Positions 22,846 to 32,380 of a stretch of DNA of 35,000 bases are shown here, piece by piece. Source of the stretch: Glandiceps talaboti (Eukaryota; Hemichordata; Enteropneusta; Spengelidae); NCBI RefSeq assembly GCF_964340395.1, contig NC_135563.1, positions 13,102,151-13,137,150 on the forward strand. The letters are read 5' to 3'. Both the position numbers and the translations under genes were made by a program. The notes below the pieces were generated by a model, which was not told the DNA's origin, made no database searches, and saw only the letters and a list, made by a program, of their open reading frames with translations. Each line of letters begins with the position of its first letter. The first letter of the stretch is position 1.

Positions 22846-23608
22846 AATTCAATCCAACCACAAGATTCATGACATGACTGATATTGACATTATTCTGACT
22901 GTGTTTTGTATACAATCCTTCCCATGTAGCTTCTAGCTAGGTATTTCACCAAACTGAAAACAAGTTGTTAATTTGAAACCGCATCCCTAGTACAACAGCC
23001 ACAAGCATGTACAACTTTGTATAAACAAAAAAAGGGAAATATGTGACAAGCATCTGGAAATGAGACATGTCCTGAACATGAACTTGACTATTTGACATGT
23101 CTGGTGGCCATAAATTACAAGAATGATAGCCAATGGTTTTCATTAGCCATTGTCTATCTCAGTTTAAAACTTTCCATGACACAACTATCTACAACATCAA
23201 CAACCATGCTAATGTGCTGACTGATGTAAGCTAAATGCAATATTTTAACTTACATATGAACATTAGAAAATTAAATACATTTGCCTTGAACTTCAAATAT
23301 ATCATTTGGCAAATTAAATGAGGAATTGAGAACATTGGAAAGACGTAACATTTGAAAATAAATGTTTCCTTGGTCGGCTAACTAACTGTCTATAACATGG
23401 CTACACCAGATTTAGTATACTAAGAAACAAAACAGAAAGAACGGTAATGCTATAAAAACTAAGTACCGTACAACCAAGTACTAAAGAAACTATGAACACT
23501 GTATTGGTTATTAATAAACTCCAATAAACTCCTACAAATCACACATATTCATCAGTTTATACAGCGTTACCATAATACTGGTGCCAACTTGACATTGACC
23601 TATTTATG
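22846..23608. other. Intron-like non-coding stretch
   Basis: AT-rich; one 65-codon minus frame at 22946-23143 without recognisable features. Nothing else seen. Confidence 0.5.
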
Positions 23609-23692
23609 ATTGGTTACTAAGGATAGAGTATGATTGGTCAGTAGGAAAAAGATTACATTCCTGATTGGTCAAATTTACATTGATTGGATTGG
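23609..23692 (-). promoter_or_regulatory. Cluster of five CCAAT boxes
   Basis: ATTGG, the reverse of CCAAT, occurs at 23609, 23633, 23664, 23683 and 23688, mostly as GATTGGTC or GATTGGTT. That is five in 84 bp, where roughly one per kilobase per strand is expected from base composition. CCAAT is the NF-Y binding core. The cluster lies about 1.1 kb downstream, in the transcription direction, of the candidate first coding exon, so it could be an alternative promoter or intronic enhancer. Function is inferred only. Confidence 0.4.
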
Positions 23693-24596
23693 TTGAGAAC
23701 TATCAGTCAGGATCCTAAAATTGACTCAAGCTCAGCATGATTTCGTTTCCAATAGTTTTCAAATATTTCTATGCAGTATCTTGAATTATTGATATTCTAA
23801 TGGGAAAAAAGACAATATTTCTCCAGATATCAAAATCTACCTAATTCCACCATAATGCCTACAAGACATTCATTAATTTACGGATTTGATATTTCCGTCT
23901 TATCCCTCTTATGATATCTTGTATGTTATGTCAATGATTTGTGCAATTGAAGCACTGGGTTGAGCCATCGTTGCAAGAACTATTGCATTGCATGGATAAG
24001 GCCAAAAGGGGATGGAGTAAACAATGCATTAAAATGTACTTAATAAAGCTCCGTAAATTCATGTGTTCGGAATAATGGGGCAATCTGTTGACAAAGACTG
24101 AAGCATGCAGTCAAAAATTTTAGGTAATAATTTTCAAGATTTTGTTTGAAATAGAAGCGTGTAACTAATGTAATACACTGGATTAGCAACACAGATGAAT
24201 TTTCATTTTAAAACATGTATATTAGTTTTATTAAATGTTTTTTTTACTTTAGTATGGTCGAATGACATCATGCACTTTAGCTCCATAGCTTTTGTTAAAA
24301 AAAAGAAACAAAAAGTTGCATATAATTGCTATGATGTTGTTTTGCTTCGTCTTTTGCGACACTTTTATTTCCCTCTTTCTTCTTTCCAGACTTCCATCAT
24401 TGAAGAGAAACAAAGCATTGATACTAATCATGAAAGTAACATGAGAAAAGTTTCATGCAATGTAAAACCCACTACCATCATATAGCATATCATTATCAAT
24501 AAAAGCAACAAAAGTATCATCTTTTACTCATCCCGATAACCAAAAGTGACAAATGTAATTTAGATGCATAAAACTTAAAAGGTGTTAAATACCCAC
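23693..24596. other. Start of the presumed first intron
   Basis: No exon is called. A 96-codon plus frame at 24195-24485 begins with a signal-peptide-like hydrophobic run (CILVLLNVFFTLVW) and crosses a strong plus-strand acceptor-like CCCTCTTTCTTCTTTCCAG ending at 24389. It has no recognised domain, and overlapping minus frames exist. Confidence 0.4.
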
Positions 24597-24776
24597 CAGT
24601 ATTGGGCGATGAGTTACAACTCCATCACGCATACCTGTCCCCTCTGGTATGTTAATATCTCTTGATTTAGCTCCGGTTACCAGGGTATCAAAACTTGCTA
24701 GATAAAGCTTAGGACTCACACAGATACAGAAAGTCAATCCTCTCATATTAGTCCCGATAGTCGTCATAGAAGCCAT
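24597..24776 (-). CDS. Probable first coding exon, product unknown
   Basis: A 180-nt minus-strand exon of 60 codons. The ATG at 24776 has G at -3 and G at +4, a favourable eukaryotic start context. The frame reads MASMTTIGTNMRGLTFC at the start and EGTGMRDGVVTHRPIL at the end, then meets a donor CTG/GTGGGT; three codons later the frame stops. An alternative donor (GTATTT, boundary 24593) is weaker. Codon use and composition look coding: balanced Gly, Thr, Asp and Arg, unlike chance AT-rich frames here. No domain is recognised. It ends in phase 0, compatible with the phase-0 start of the FERM-like exon about 12.7 kb downstream, so both may belong to one gene. That link is inference. Confidence 0.55.
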
Positions 24777-25110
24777 TGCAGTATAAATGAAATTACAGCA
24801 AGAGTTAATCTAAAGTGCGTCTGTCCACTGATGACTCCATACTGATGAAAAGTTAACTTTGATGCCTAGATTCTATCAGCACAGTAAGAAAGAACAACAG
24901 CTGCTAGCTGTGAGTTAGCGCACACAGTCCGGGTAGTGATTGGCTAGTAAAGTTAATTAGGAGCATATGACCCATGATGTCTTTCCGTGGCCTCAACTGA
25001 AGTTCACTCATCCTCTGGGCTGCCACATGTGCTCCTCTGCTCTCTCTTGCCCAAGTCTAGTAAACTGAGATCTTATCGTTTATTTTTAAAGGGCATCAGT
25101 GTTTATTCGG
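24777..25110 (-). promoter_or_regulatory. Candidate 5' UTR and promoter region
   Basis: Directly upstream of the candidate start codon and richer in G and C than the flanks. It holds a CCAAT box (ATTGG at 24939-24943, read on minus as TAGCCAATCAC), an ACAGCTGCTAGCTGT E-box-like partial palindrome near 24897, and a TTTAAAAATA TATA-like word near 25082-25092. No start site can be fixed. The plus-strand 68-codon frame at 24987-25193 is probably chance. Confidence 0.35.
24805..24840 (-). promoter_or_regulatory. Upstream ORF of 11 codons
   Basis: If the transcript starts above 24840, its leader contains ATG at 24840 followed by 10 further codons (MESSVDRRTLD) and TAA at 24807-24805. It ends 28 nt before the main ATG. 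Short upstream ORFs often lower translation of the main frame. Transcription of this region is not shown. Confidence 0.3.
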
Positions 25111-26303
25111 GTCTCACTCTTACTCGTGACTCCTGCAAGCCATTTACAGACAGGCACAGCACTGCAAACTTTGTTCTCAGTCAAACCAGCTAATCAACAA
25201 TTAATGATTTGACCTTGCCCTTTCAAGTATGGAACCCATTGCCTGTAGCTTCAAAACCGATTGTTTTTCAAGTGTTTTTCTTTATTTTCCAAGTCACGAT
25301 CTGACAGTGATTATTTTTCAAAGTGTCTTTACTTTACTTTCATGTCATATGGTGCCGCTCTTGTTAGCTTAGAACAGGTGCATAGCTAGACCATTATTTG
25401 TATGCCCATTAGAAACCCTGTTACATTGTTACCATGGCAACAAAGCTTATATCTTCATTACAAGCACTTTAATCCTTACATCTAGTGAAATGTAAATACC
25501 AAAGCGTTCATGATAAAAACAAAAGTTTCTTTTGATATGCCTATGAGGGCACTCTTCAGCAATGCCATGCATCTCTGTGTAAATTTGATGACAGATAGAC
25601 ATGCGAACTTGTGAATGATATTTCTATTTCTGGTTAGCTCACAATATTCTATTGCAGTTCTCTTCCATTTTGAGTGATATTTTAGTTATATAGGGTCATT
25701 GTGTTAATGCATGTCCATGCCAGGAGTAATAATTGTACAGTGCTATGATCACAACATTCACTGCGGAATCAAGGCACTTTATAAATGTATACCATGCTAT
25801 TGTAAGTTAGCAAGCACTGACTAGAAGCATGGACAGTGTTTTTGCTAAGGATTGGGAACCCCGGTAACAGAAAGGGGGAAAGAGGTAAAACTGGTAGTGC
25901 TTCCCATGCAATGTATCATAGTTTAGGTGGGGAACCCCGGTAAAATGATGTGGGAACCCCGGTAGATTTTACCTACTTACCGCCCTTAAATAAAACACTG
26001 ATGGAAGTATCATCAATGGTGATACTGCCATGCTAGAAGTAACTATTGGTAAATACCTTACATTGCAGTTTGACACTACAGTTACACAATTTATAAAGCC
26101 TACTCATTATCATCATAGTAAAATAACCAAGTAACCACTTATGCAACATATGATGACTGGAACGCCAATAAAAAGCAATAACTCTAATAATAGTAATATG
26201 ACTACATTTGGTAGAAACGTACATGTAATCAAGTGTACAAAAGTTGTATGTATATTTAGCTTGACATGGTATTAGTTCATTTAAACATAATGTACATAAT
26301 CTA
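25111..26303. other. Non-coding stretch upstream of the minus-strand gene
   Basis: No convincing gene. It carries the GGGAACCCCGGTA triplet listed separately. The 186-codon minus frame at 26033-26593 overlaps microsatellite sequence in its N-terminal half and is rejected as a gene. Confidence 0.5.
25854..25964. repeat. Three copies of GGGAACCCCGGTA
   Basis: The 13-bp word occurs exactly at 25854-25866, 25930-25942 and 25952-25964. The last two are 22 bp apart. It is GC-rich in an AT-rich setting and ACCCCGGT contains a near-palindromic ACCCCGGT/ACCGGGGT core. Function unknown. Confidence 0.8.
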
Positions 26304-26480
26304 TCAATCCGTCCATCCATCCATCCATACATCCGTGCGTGCATGCGTGCGTGCGTGTGTGTGTATGTACGTACTATACATATATGATATATACATACAG
26401 TACATACAGTTGTACATACATGTACATGCATGCATGCAAGCATGAACACATGCACACACACACACACACACACACATGCA
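26304..26480. repeat. Compound microsatellite TCCA / GTGC / GT / TACA / CA
   Basis: (TCCA)n at about 26308-26328, GTGC and GT repeats at about 26334-26365, TACA-type words to about 26430, and (CA)n at about 26453-26475. The GT-rich half and the CA-rich half are reverse complements and could pair. Confidence 0.93.
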
Positions 26481-26534
26481 TGCACACATGCATGCATTGA
26501 TATACATCCATGCATCCTACCATCCATCCATAAA

Positions 26535-26695
26535 AACATGTCCATACATTTATTCAACCATCCATCCATCCATCCACCCAACCATCCATACAAACATGTC
26601 CATACATTTATTCAACCATCCATCCATCCATCCACCCAACCATCCATACAAACATGTCCATACATTTATTCAACCATCCATCCAACCATCCATAC
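26535..26695. repeat. 58-bp tandem repeat, 2.7 copies, nearly identical
   Basis: AACATGTCCATACATTTATT starts at 26535, 26593 and 26651, exactly 58 bp apart. Each copy continues into CAACCATCCATCCATCCATC and CACCCAACCATCCATACA; the last copy is truncated within this part. Near identity suggests recent expansion from the TCCA-rich flank. Plus frames here ([13 protein letters not shown] type) are repeat by-products. Confidence 0.95.
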
Positions 26696-27246
26696 ATATA
26701 TACAATACATGACAGTCATGTTTAATAATATACATATACATGTTAGTTACAGCTGTTATAACTGGCAACACAAACTTGTCAAGGTTCAGAGACACACAAG
26801 TACACACTAAGTATCAAAAGGTTGAACACACATTGTTATGTCAAGATTTATGACTATATAACTTTGTATGGGTAGGTTGTTTAACATCTCACAAATCAGA
26901 TTATATGTGATCTAAAAGTACAACAGAAATGACAGCTTAGAATTTCACAATATTTTCTGTTTTTCTCAATCCATATTAAATATGTACTTGTGCTATTTTA
27001 GGATATTTATGATGATGTGTTGGAATTTTCATAAAGCAAGCAATGCCTTACTTCATGATTGAACAGTTTGAATTTTGCCTATCAACCAACACAGATTTAA
27101 AAATGTAGTGGCTCAGTGCTGATGTTATCATTTAAAGAGCCAAAATTGCCTTTACTTGTACATGTATGCCTTTTTCTATACAACAGGAAAGCATTATACT
27201 GTAGATAGGTACATTTGCATGTCACAGTCCTAAATCGCCCACATAC
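26696..27246. other. Non-coding stretch
   Basis: AT-rich; a 75-codon minus frame at 27097-27324 runs into the following repeat and is not recognised. Confidence 0.5.
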
Positions 27247-27710
27247 TTGGCTATCTGACTCAATAAGGTCAATGTGGAGCCAGATAGGTAAGTCTGTCAA
27301 GTCAGATAGCAAAGTCTTAGTCAAATTAGATAGCTGTCTTTTAAGTCACATAGCTAAGTCTCAGTCAAGTCACATAGCCAAGTCTCAGTCAAGTCAAATA
27401 GCTAAGTCTCTGTCGCATCAGATAGCTAAGTCTCTGTCGTGTCAGATAGCTATGTCACAGTCAAGTCAAATAGCTAAGTCTCAGTCAAGTCACATAGCTA
27501 AGTCTCTGTCGCATCAGATAGCTATGTCACAGTCAAGTCAAATAGCTAAGTCTCTGTCACGTGAAATAGCTAAGTCTCTGTCACGTCAAATAGCTAAGTC
27601 TCTGTCGTGTCAGATAGCTATGTCTCAGTCAAGTCAAATAGCTAAGTCTCTGTCAAGTCATATCATGAAATATCAATTGTGTCAGATAGCTAAGTCTCAG
27701 GGCTTAAATC
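27247..27710. repeat. 24-bp minisatellite, ~17 units, with one inverted unit upstream
   Basis: The unit ATAGCTAAGTCTCTGTCAAGTCAA (variants ATAGCTATGTCACAG, GTCGCATCAG, GTCACGTCAA) repeats from about 27304 to 27700. An inverted fragment, TTGGCTATCTGAC, lies at about 27248-27260, followed by a partial direct unit. Because 24 is a multiple of 3, one plus frame (27215-27748, 177 codons) stays open and reads an octapeptide of the IAKSLSxQ type. Composition, lack of splice or start evidence, and unit decay at the end favour non-coding DNA. Confidence 0.93.
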
Positions 27711-29409
27711 CTGACTTTTTCCATGTATTCCAATACTACTATTACTAGGTACGTGGTAGGTCAATAAAAGAATCCTGAAATGGATTTAATCAAATAAACT
27801 TATAAGCATAACGATCAATTTCAGACTAAAACAAAATTTATTCAAAACTAAATACTTTAAAGCTTTGTTAACTTTAATACTGTCAGTGTAAAAGAGGGAA
27901 TTCAGTTTTATGATCATTTTAGAATAGCTTTGTGTAGAATTACATGTATTTGTATCTTTTATTGGTTCTTGAAATGGCCATAATAAACTAGTAAAAATAC
28001 TGAATCAATGTTATGCATACTAAAATAGTGAGTGAACGTGAGCAGTTTACTAATCTACAAGCTTTATTTTAGACTCTCAGTGTCAATATTTGGAGAAAGC
28101 TGGAAAGAGCAAGAGTTAAAAGTACAACCAACATTCCTTAGTTCTTTATCCAGAACAAATTTTACCTTCTTTCTTTTGAAAACAGTTAATTGCATGATAT
28201 GATTTCCCTGTCCATTCTTGTTATGTTTCTCTTTTTTTGTCAATAATTCATGAATATTTTCCTGGTTTCACTTAGAATTCTGTGTCCTGTACAAATCATT
28301 CTATGCATGTATATCCAAGTTCTGTAATTATACACTAGTTAGTCATCACAGTATATGTGAGTTTTAGGATTTAACATATGATTACAATTCATGTTGTGTA
28401 TGTGTCAAATTAGCTTCTCTGCACACACTTTAATACATACATATATGATTGTAAGTGAACTGGTTGAGTTACAATGAAGTGATCACACATATATCCCCCT
28501 TATTATATGTCATCTTTTTGCCAAGTTTGAATCTAATTGGCTTGTGCATGCATATTTCCAAATATGCCTCAACAAGCATGCACAGACATATGGATGGACA
28601 CAAATATGCATGAACAGAACCCACTCTCAATCCAACACCCCTCAAGTAATGGCTTAAAGGATGTCTAAACATTCAGTGGATTTAATACTTACTTTACAGC
28701 AAAGCTGAAGCACCTATTCTAAGGACGAAACTTTGTACATATCATTAAGGTAAAACACTGAGCTATGTCCCTTTCATATGAATTGAGACAGACAATGATA
28801 TAATTTTCTGCATTAACTAAGTTGGATAAAACTTTTATTAAAAAAGGCATGCAGAATATTACAAATGTTAATTGCTCTTCTAAATGATAGCTTTAGCTCA
28901 AAATGTCAAATATTTTGGCCTGTGCCTAGTTTCACATCAAATGGGGTGCTGAATGGAATAGCTTATAAGTGACATAGTCAGGTGAATCACACAAATTGAC
29001 TTTTATTATATTTGTATTCAAGTTCTCACACACAGAAAATACAAAAGAAACGCGACGTTTGTGACTCTTGAAATGTTAGTATTTACTTTGGATTTTGGAT
29101 AAATAAAACAACTGTTTTTCTACTCGAAACTATATTTTCAATCATTAGTAAACACAAGTAATTAAATTAGTGATACCTGGTGAGATGTTTCAATATATTG
29201 GTAAGTACATTTTGTTTTAAAACAGACACACATGCACCACTTCAATGGACATAGTGAATACTAGGTGTAGTATATCCAGTTTGTTCACAAATCATTCATA
29301 TCAATCATGTCATTTTAAATATAAAATAACAAACTTTTTTTAGTATTTTTTCAAACACTGAATTACACATGTGGGTTTGTTGTATCTTGTCTCATATTGT
29401 TTATTCAGT

Positions 29410-29414
<5 letters not shown>
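27711..29414. other. Non-coding stretch
   Basis: AT-rich with no recognised gene. A minus-strand donor-like GTAAGTATT near 28690 has no acceptable exon before it. Confidence 0.5.

Positions 29415-29453
<39 letters not shown>
29415..29453. repeat. (AC)n microsatellite
   Basis: About 19 uninterrupted AC dinucleotides. Confidence 0.97.
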
Positions 29454-29460
<7 letters not shown>

Positions 29461-29630
29461 TATTTTATCAACTAAAAATCTCAGATAAATACTCATTTCT
29501 TATCCATACAATACCATTTTTAAGTTTAACATAACAAAACTTCAACGTTGTCTACTGTGTACAACAACAATGGAGTCAGTTATCTTCATATCTCTGGGAA
29601 TTAACTGCCATACAGCAAAAATGTGAATTT

Positions 29631-30023
29631 ATGATAGATAACATGATCAATTTGACCTCTTTTGTTATTGCCTTCGATTTACAATATCTATTAACTGAAA
29701 ATAAACTAGAGCACTGTATACTAGTATCAAGAGGATCAACTTTACAACTGATAACAACTGAGTTACTCCATGACCCAGTTCTACAACAGTATTCAAACCA
29801 TCCATGTACAGGTATATCTATCTATGATATACCACACACAAACAAGGTTGAACACCTTTTGACAAAAAATATGGATTTTACACCTTGGTTGTCTAAATTG
29901 TCTATGTCACTGATTATGGAGAGCTCAAACTATGACTCAAAATGTTGCAAATCACAATTATTTTTTCCCAAATTATGCTTGAGAAGCTATAATTATATTA
30001 TTACCCAATATTTCTCTTCATAA
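29631..30023 (+). other. Open frame of 130 codons, coding status doubtful
   Basis: One of the longest frames in the window outside repeats and the FERM-like exon. It starts MIDNMINLTSFVIAF, contains TTELLHDPVLQQYSNHPC and ends RSYNYIITQYFSS. It has no recognised domain, signal peptide or clear membrane segment. Composition (many Leu, Ile, Ser, Asn, Tyr) matches chance AT-rich frames, but the middle part has a more protein-like mix. There is no clear promoter or Kozak context. It is probably non-coding, and a fragment of a decayed gene cannot be excluded. Confidence 0.15.
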
Positions 30024-30567
30024 GGTGAAAAATACTCTTAATATAAGGTTTTTCACTACTTGTCATCAACTTGTTGGGACAAGACCCCTTAGGTCAATCA
30101 TATTTGGCTGAACAAAGAAAAATACAACATACATGCAATGATATTGGAATGGTATTTAAATATACATAATTCAAATCCACAAAATAAGTAAATCTTGATA
30201 TCAAGTACTGGACATACATGGACATGACACTTATTAATTAATTTGGAGTAGAAACTAAATATAAATTAGTTGACAGTATTATCAGATATACTATGACAAA
30301 CGTCTTTCTTATCACTTCACATTCATTGGACTAATAAATATCAACAGCTATAAACTGTACTATAGAAGTATGGGAGGCACATGTAATAGCAATTTGCAAC
30401 TGACATTTTAAAAAATATCAATTGCAGAATTTTCCATAATAATTAAATATCTTAAATATTCAGAACTTACAGAACTTTGTGGCCTATTACTAGTATTAGT
30501 CTCACCAAGGTAAAATATCAAATAATAAGTACGTGTATCTTTCACACCTTGATTTTTAGAAAACAAT
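30024..30567. other. Non-coding stretch
   Basis: AT-rich; no frame or repeat of note was seen. Confidence 0.5.
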
Positions 30568-30820
30568 ATACTGTGCTGGCTCTAAACTTATTTTAACTAT
30601 ATTAGCTGAAATTGTTTGCGCTAAAATAAATTTTGGTGGAAATGGAGTCACTCAGGAATAACAACAGGTTATAGAGGCAGGCTTTAGAAGACATACTGTG
30701 CTGGTTCTAAAATTATTTTAACTATGTTAGCTGAAATTGTTTGCGCTAAAATAAATTTTGGTGAAAATGGAGTCACTCAGGAATAACAACAGGTTCATGA
30801 GGTTATAGAAGCAGACTAAT
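30568..30820. repeat. 125-bp tandem duplication
   Basis: ATACTGTGCTGG starts at 30568 and again at 30693. Both copies continue through ATTTTAACTAT.TTAGCTGAAATTG, GCGCTAAAATAAATTTTGG, TGGAGTCACTCAGGAATAAC and AACAGGTT with few differences. The second copy has about 10 extra bases (CATGAGGTT region) before the shared ATAGA.GCAG end. High identity indicates a recent event. No open frame spans both. Confidence 0.95.
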
Positions 30821-32077
30821 ATTTAATTAAGTGATTACATATCACAAACGTACTGATACCAAATTTTTTATCCACCAAAATAAAGTACAGCTAAAGTATC
30901 AAATTTTGAGTGCCAAAATAAATGTGCTCATAGTAATTGTATTTTGTTGACAGAATCAAGCAAAACAGGATTAGACTGATTATTACAAATACAAGTCTGT
31001 CCTTACCTGTTTATTTACAGTCTTTGTGGATACACTGGAAATAATATCTCCAGACAATATTTACTTATGGAGACAGATGTAACACTCTTTAACCTCAAAT
31101 CTAAATCGTCTAATCTTGTGTGAAATTTGAGTTTATGTATACAAAGTCTGACAATAAACATTATTTATTTCATAAACTTTACCTACATTATAATCAGTAA
31201 CCGTTATTTAAACATTTGCTATGCATCTCACTTCCTGTTTTTGTGATTAGTTTATAGAGTAGACATTATAGATGTTAGGTTTCCTATGAACAAGCAAGAG
31301 GTTGTATAATGTTACTACATTGTTGGTATGGCAGTCTTCAAAGGTCCATGGCAACAACACGTAGTTGTGTCATTACATTGTACTTATCTTGTTACATGTC
31401 TAATTGAAACATTTGATAGATAAGTTGTCTTTAGCCTGAAAGATCAAGATGTTCCTTCCGCTTAAAATAATGCACTCACGAGTGATTACATAAGCGGTCC
31501 AATGGCTGGACTAAGTGTGCCTTATGAGCTGTATTATCCATCTTTCTTATTCAGGTATTTAGGACTAATGACCTAACAAGGCTGTTGAACAATACATTAT
31601 CAACCATAACAAGCTTTCAGTAGACATTTCATGTACATTCTAAACTCAATATCCTGAAAACAACATATAGAGATGTCTGCATAATTTTGGATTAAATAAC
31701 ATGCTGCAATACATCACACACACTACAATTTTATTGGAGACACAACTAAGTTTGATTATTATTATTAGATTCATTATAAAGTTGCATGACCGTCAGGATT
31801 GACTTGGGTAGAATCTTCAAGTTTGTTGCAAACTTGCAAGCACATTTGTCACAAGAAAGTTAAACATTAAAATCAATCTTGTGTTTTTTAAGGATAAATA
31901 AGATGACAAACAAGTTATATGTAGGCACCTCTTGATTTTGAGTTCATCTTTAAAATTTATCATATTATTACACATGTATAACTTGTCACTGAGTTTCAAT
32001 CTGCAATGAACTCTTGTTGTTTTGTAACTTTTAAATAAAACATACACGAATACATTACCTATCATAGTGCATATATA
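30821..32077. other. Non-coding stretch with splice-like signals on both strands
   Basis: At 31001-31020 the same 20 bp reads as a good minus-strand donor (AAACAG/GTAAGG, boundary at 31007) and as a good plus-strand acceptor (TTTATTTACAG, exon from 31021). Neither side yields an exon I can support. Otherwise nothing recognised. Confidence 0.4.
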
Positions 32078-32296
<219 letters not shown>

Positions 32297-32315
32297 TGTC
32301 TGCACAAATATATAT

Positions 32316-32380
32316 ATAACACGTACAGTATCAAGCAAGATACACAGGGCTCCTGTGTATGTTGCTTGATGCTGTGTTAT
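32316..32380. repeat. Strong hairpin: 24-bp inverted repeat with 3-base loop
   Basis: The left arm 32325-32348 (ACAGTATCAAGC, AAGATACACAGG) and right arm 32352-32375 (CCTGTGTATGTTG, CTTGATGCTGT) pair at 22 of 24 positions around the loop GCT. A further ATAACAC/GTGTTAT pairing outside extends the stem to about 32316-32380 with a small bulge. It directly follows the GA tract. It could be a foldback remnant or a small-RNA precursor; a three-base loop is tight for the latter. Confidence 0.85.

Noticed and set aside
26033-26593. 186-codon minus frame rich in Cys, Met, His and Val
   Set aside because: Most of its N-terminal half is TCCA, GT and CA microsatellite; the rest has no domain-like sequence.
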